Below are positions 12,632 through 12,812 of a stretch of DNA of 12,812 bases, piece by piece. The position numbers were made by a program, and so were the translations under genes. The notes beneath the pieces were generated by a model that saw only the letters and a program-made list of their open reading frames with translations, was not told where the DNA came from and searched no databases. Each line of letters opens with the position of its first letter. Positions within the stretch are counted from its first letter, which is position 1. Source of the stretch: Symbiobacteriaceae bacterium (GTDB taxonomy: Bacteria > Bacillota > JAAYKD01 > WRDA01); assembly GCA_009779515.1 (NCBI GenBank), contig WREE01000044.1, positions 1 to 12,812 on the forward strand, written 5' to 3'.

Positions 12632-12812
12632 ATGGCCATACGGGTAACCCAATCGATGATGAGCCGCGGCTTTCTTATTAACCTCAACGAGGGTATGCGC
12701 CGCATGGACAAACTCCAGGAAAAGCTCTACACCGGCAAAGCTATCAACCGCCTTTCTGATGACCCTTTGAACTTGCAAACGCTGCTCCGAGTAGACACCA
12801 CCCAAAACGAAA
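12632..12812 (+). CDS. flgL: Flagellar hook-associated protein 3, FlgL (partial, N-terminus)
   Basis: The first 60 codons of FlgL (HAP3), the second hook-filament junction protein; the gene continues beyond the window. The N-terminal flagellin-like domain is clear: RVTQSMMSRGFLINLNEGM (4-22), then LQEKLYTGKAINRLSDDPL (28-46), matching the conserved TGK.I...SDDP motif of FlgL and flagellins. ATG 12632 has GAGG (12620-12623) at 8-nt spacing. Its position after flgK favours flgL over flagellin, and the missing C-terminus prevents a firmer call. Confidence 0.9.
   Translation, partial: MAIRVTQSMMSRGFLINLNEGMRRMDKLQEKLYTGKAINRLSDDPLNLQTLLRVDTTQNE

Overview
The window looks like a chromosomal segment of a motile, Gram-positive-lineage bacterium (Clostridia/Peptococcaceae-like Firmicutes). 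This is inferred from the gene order comFC–yvyF–flgM–flgN–flgK–flgL, known from Bacillus and relatives, an S-box (SAM-I) riboswitch in front of metK, and a RecD2-type helicase (no RecBCD). Every gene is on the + strand, and codon use looks even by eye.

Region 1 (1-138) is non-coding. It carries a REP-like hairpin and one copy of a 53-bp repeat; the second copy lies inverted at 7869-7921. Region 2 (139-4081) is a tightly packed, translationally coupled run. It encodes a small phosphoglycosyl transferase (PglC-like), a sugar aminotransferase (PglE/EpsN-like), a membrane-bound UDP-sugar 4,6-dehydratase (PglF/FlaA1-like) and a stand-alone flagellar rod-binding protein (FlgJ N-terminal type). The three sugar genes could make a UDP-4-amino-4,6-dideoxy sugar, and probably its diacetylbacillosamine derivative, and load it on undecaprenyl phosphate. 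The acetyltransferase (PglD) is not in the window.

Region 3 (4082-7872) is a SAM-I riboswitch with its terminator and antiterminator, then metK and recD2. Region 4 (7873-8075) is a gene-free, hairpin-rich stretch that starts with the inverted repeat copy and runs into the comFC leader. Region 5 (8076-12812) is the late flagellar cluster: comFC, a YvyF-type zinc protein, flgM (anti-sigma-28) preceded by one good and one partial sigma-28/sigma-D promoter match, two consecutive FlgN-like chaperone genes, flgK, and the first 60 codons of flgL, which runs off the end.

Functionally, the flagellar genes fit the checkpoint between hook completion and filament assembly: FlgM restrains sigma-28, FlgN-type proteins chaperone FlgK and FlgL, and FlgK and FlgL form the hook-filament junction. 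The sugar genes next to a rod protein suggest, but do not prove, glycosylation of flagella or of another surface polymer. I see no clearly new system. The points most worth a second look are the inverted 53-bp repeats that supply the recD2 stop codon, the tandem FlgN-like genes with a possible slippage or leader-peptide start, the paired sigma-28 sites, and the structured comFC leader.
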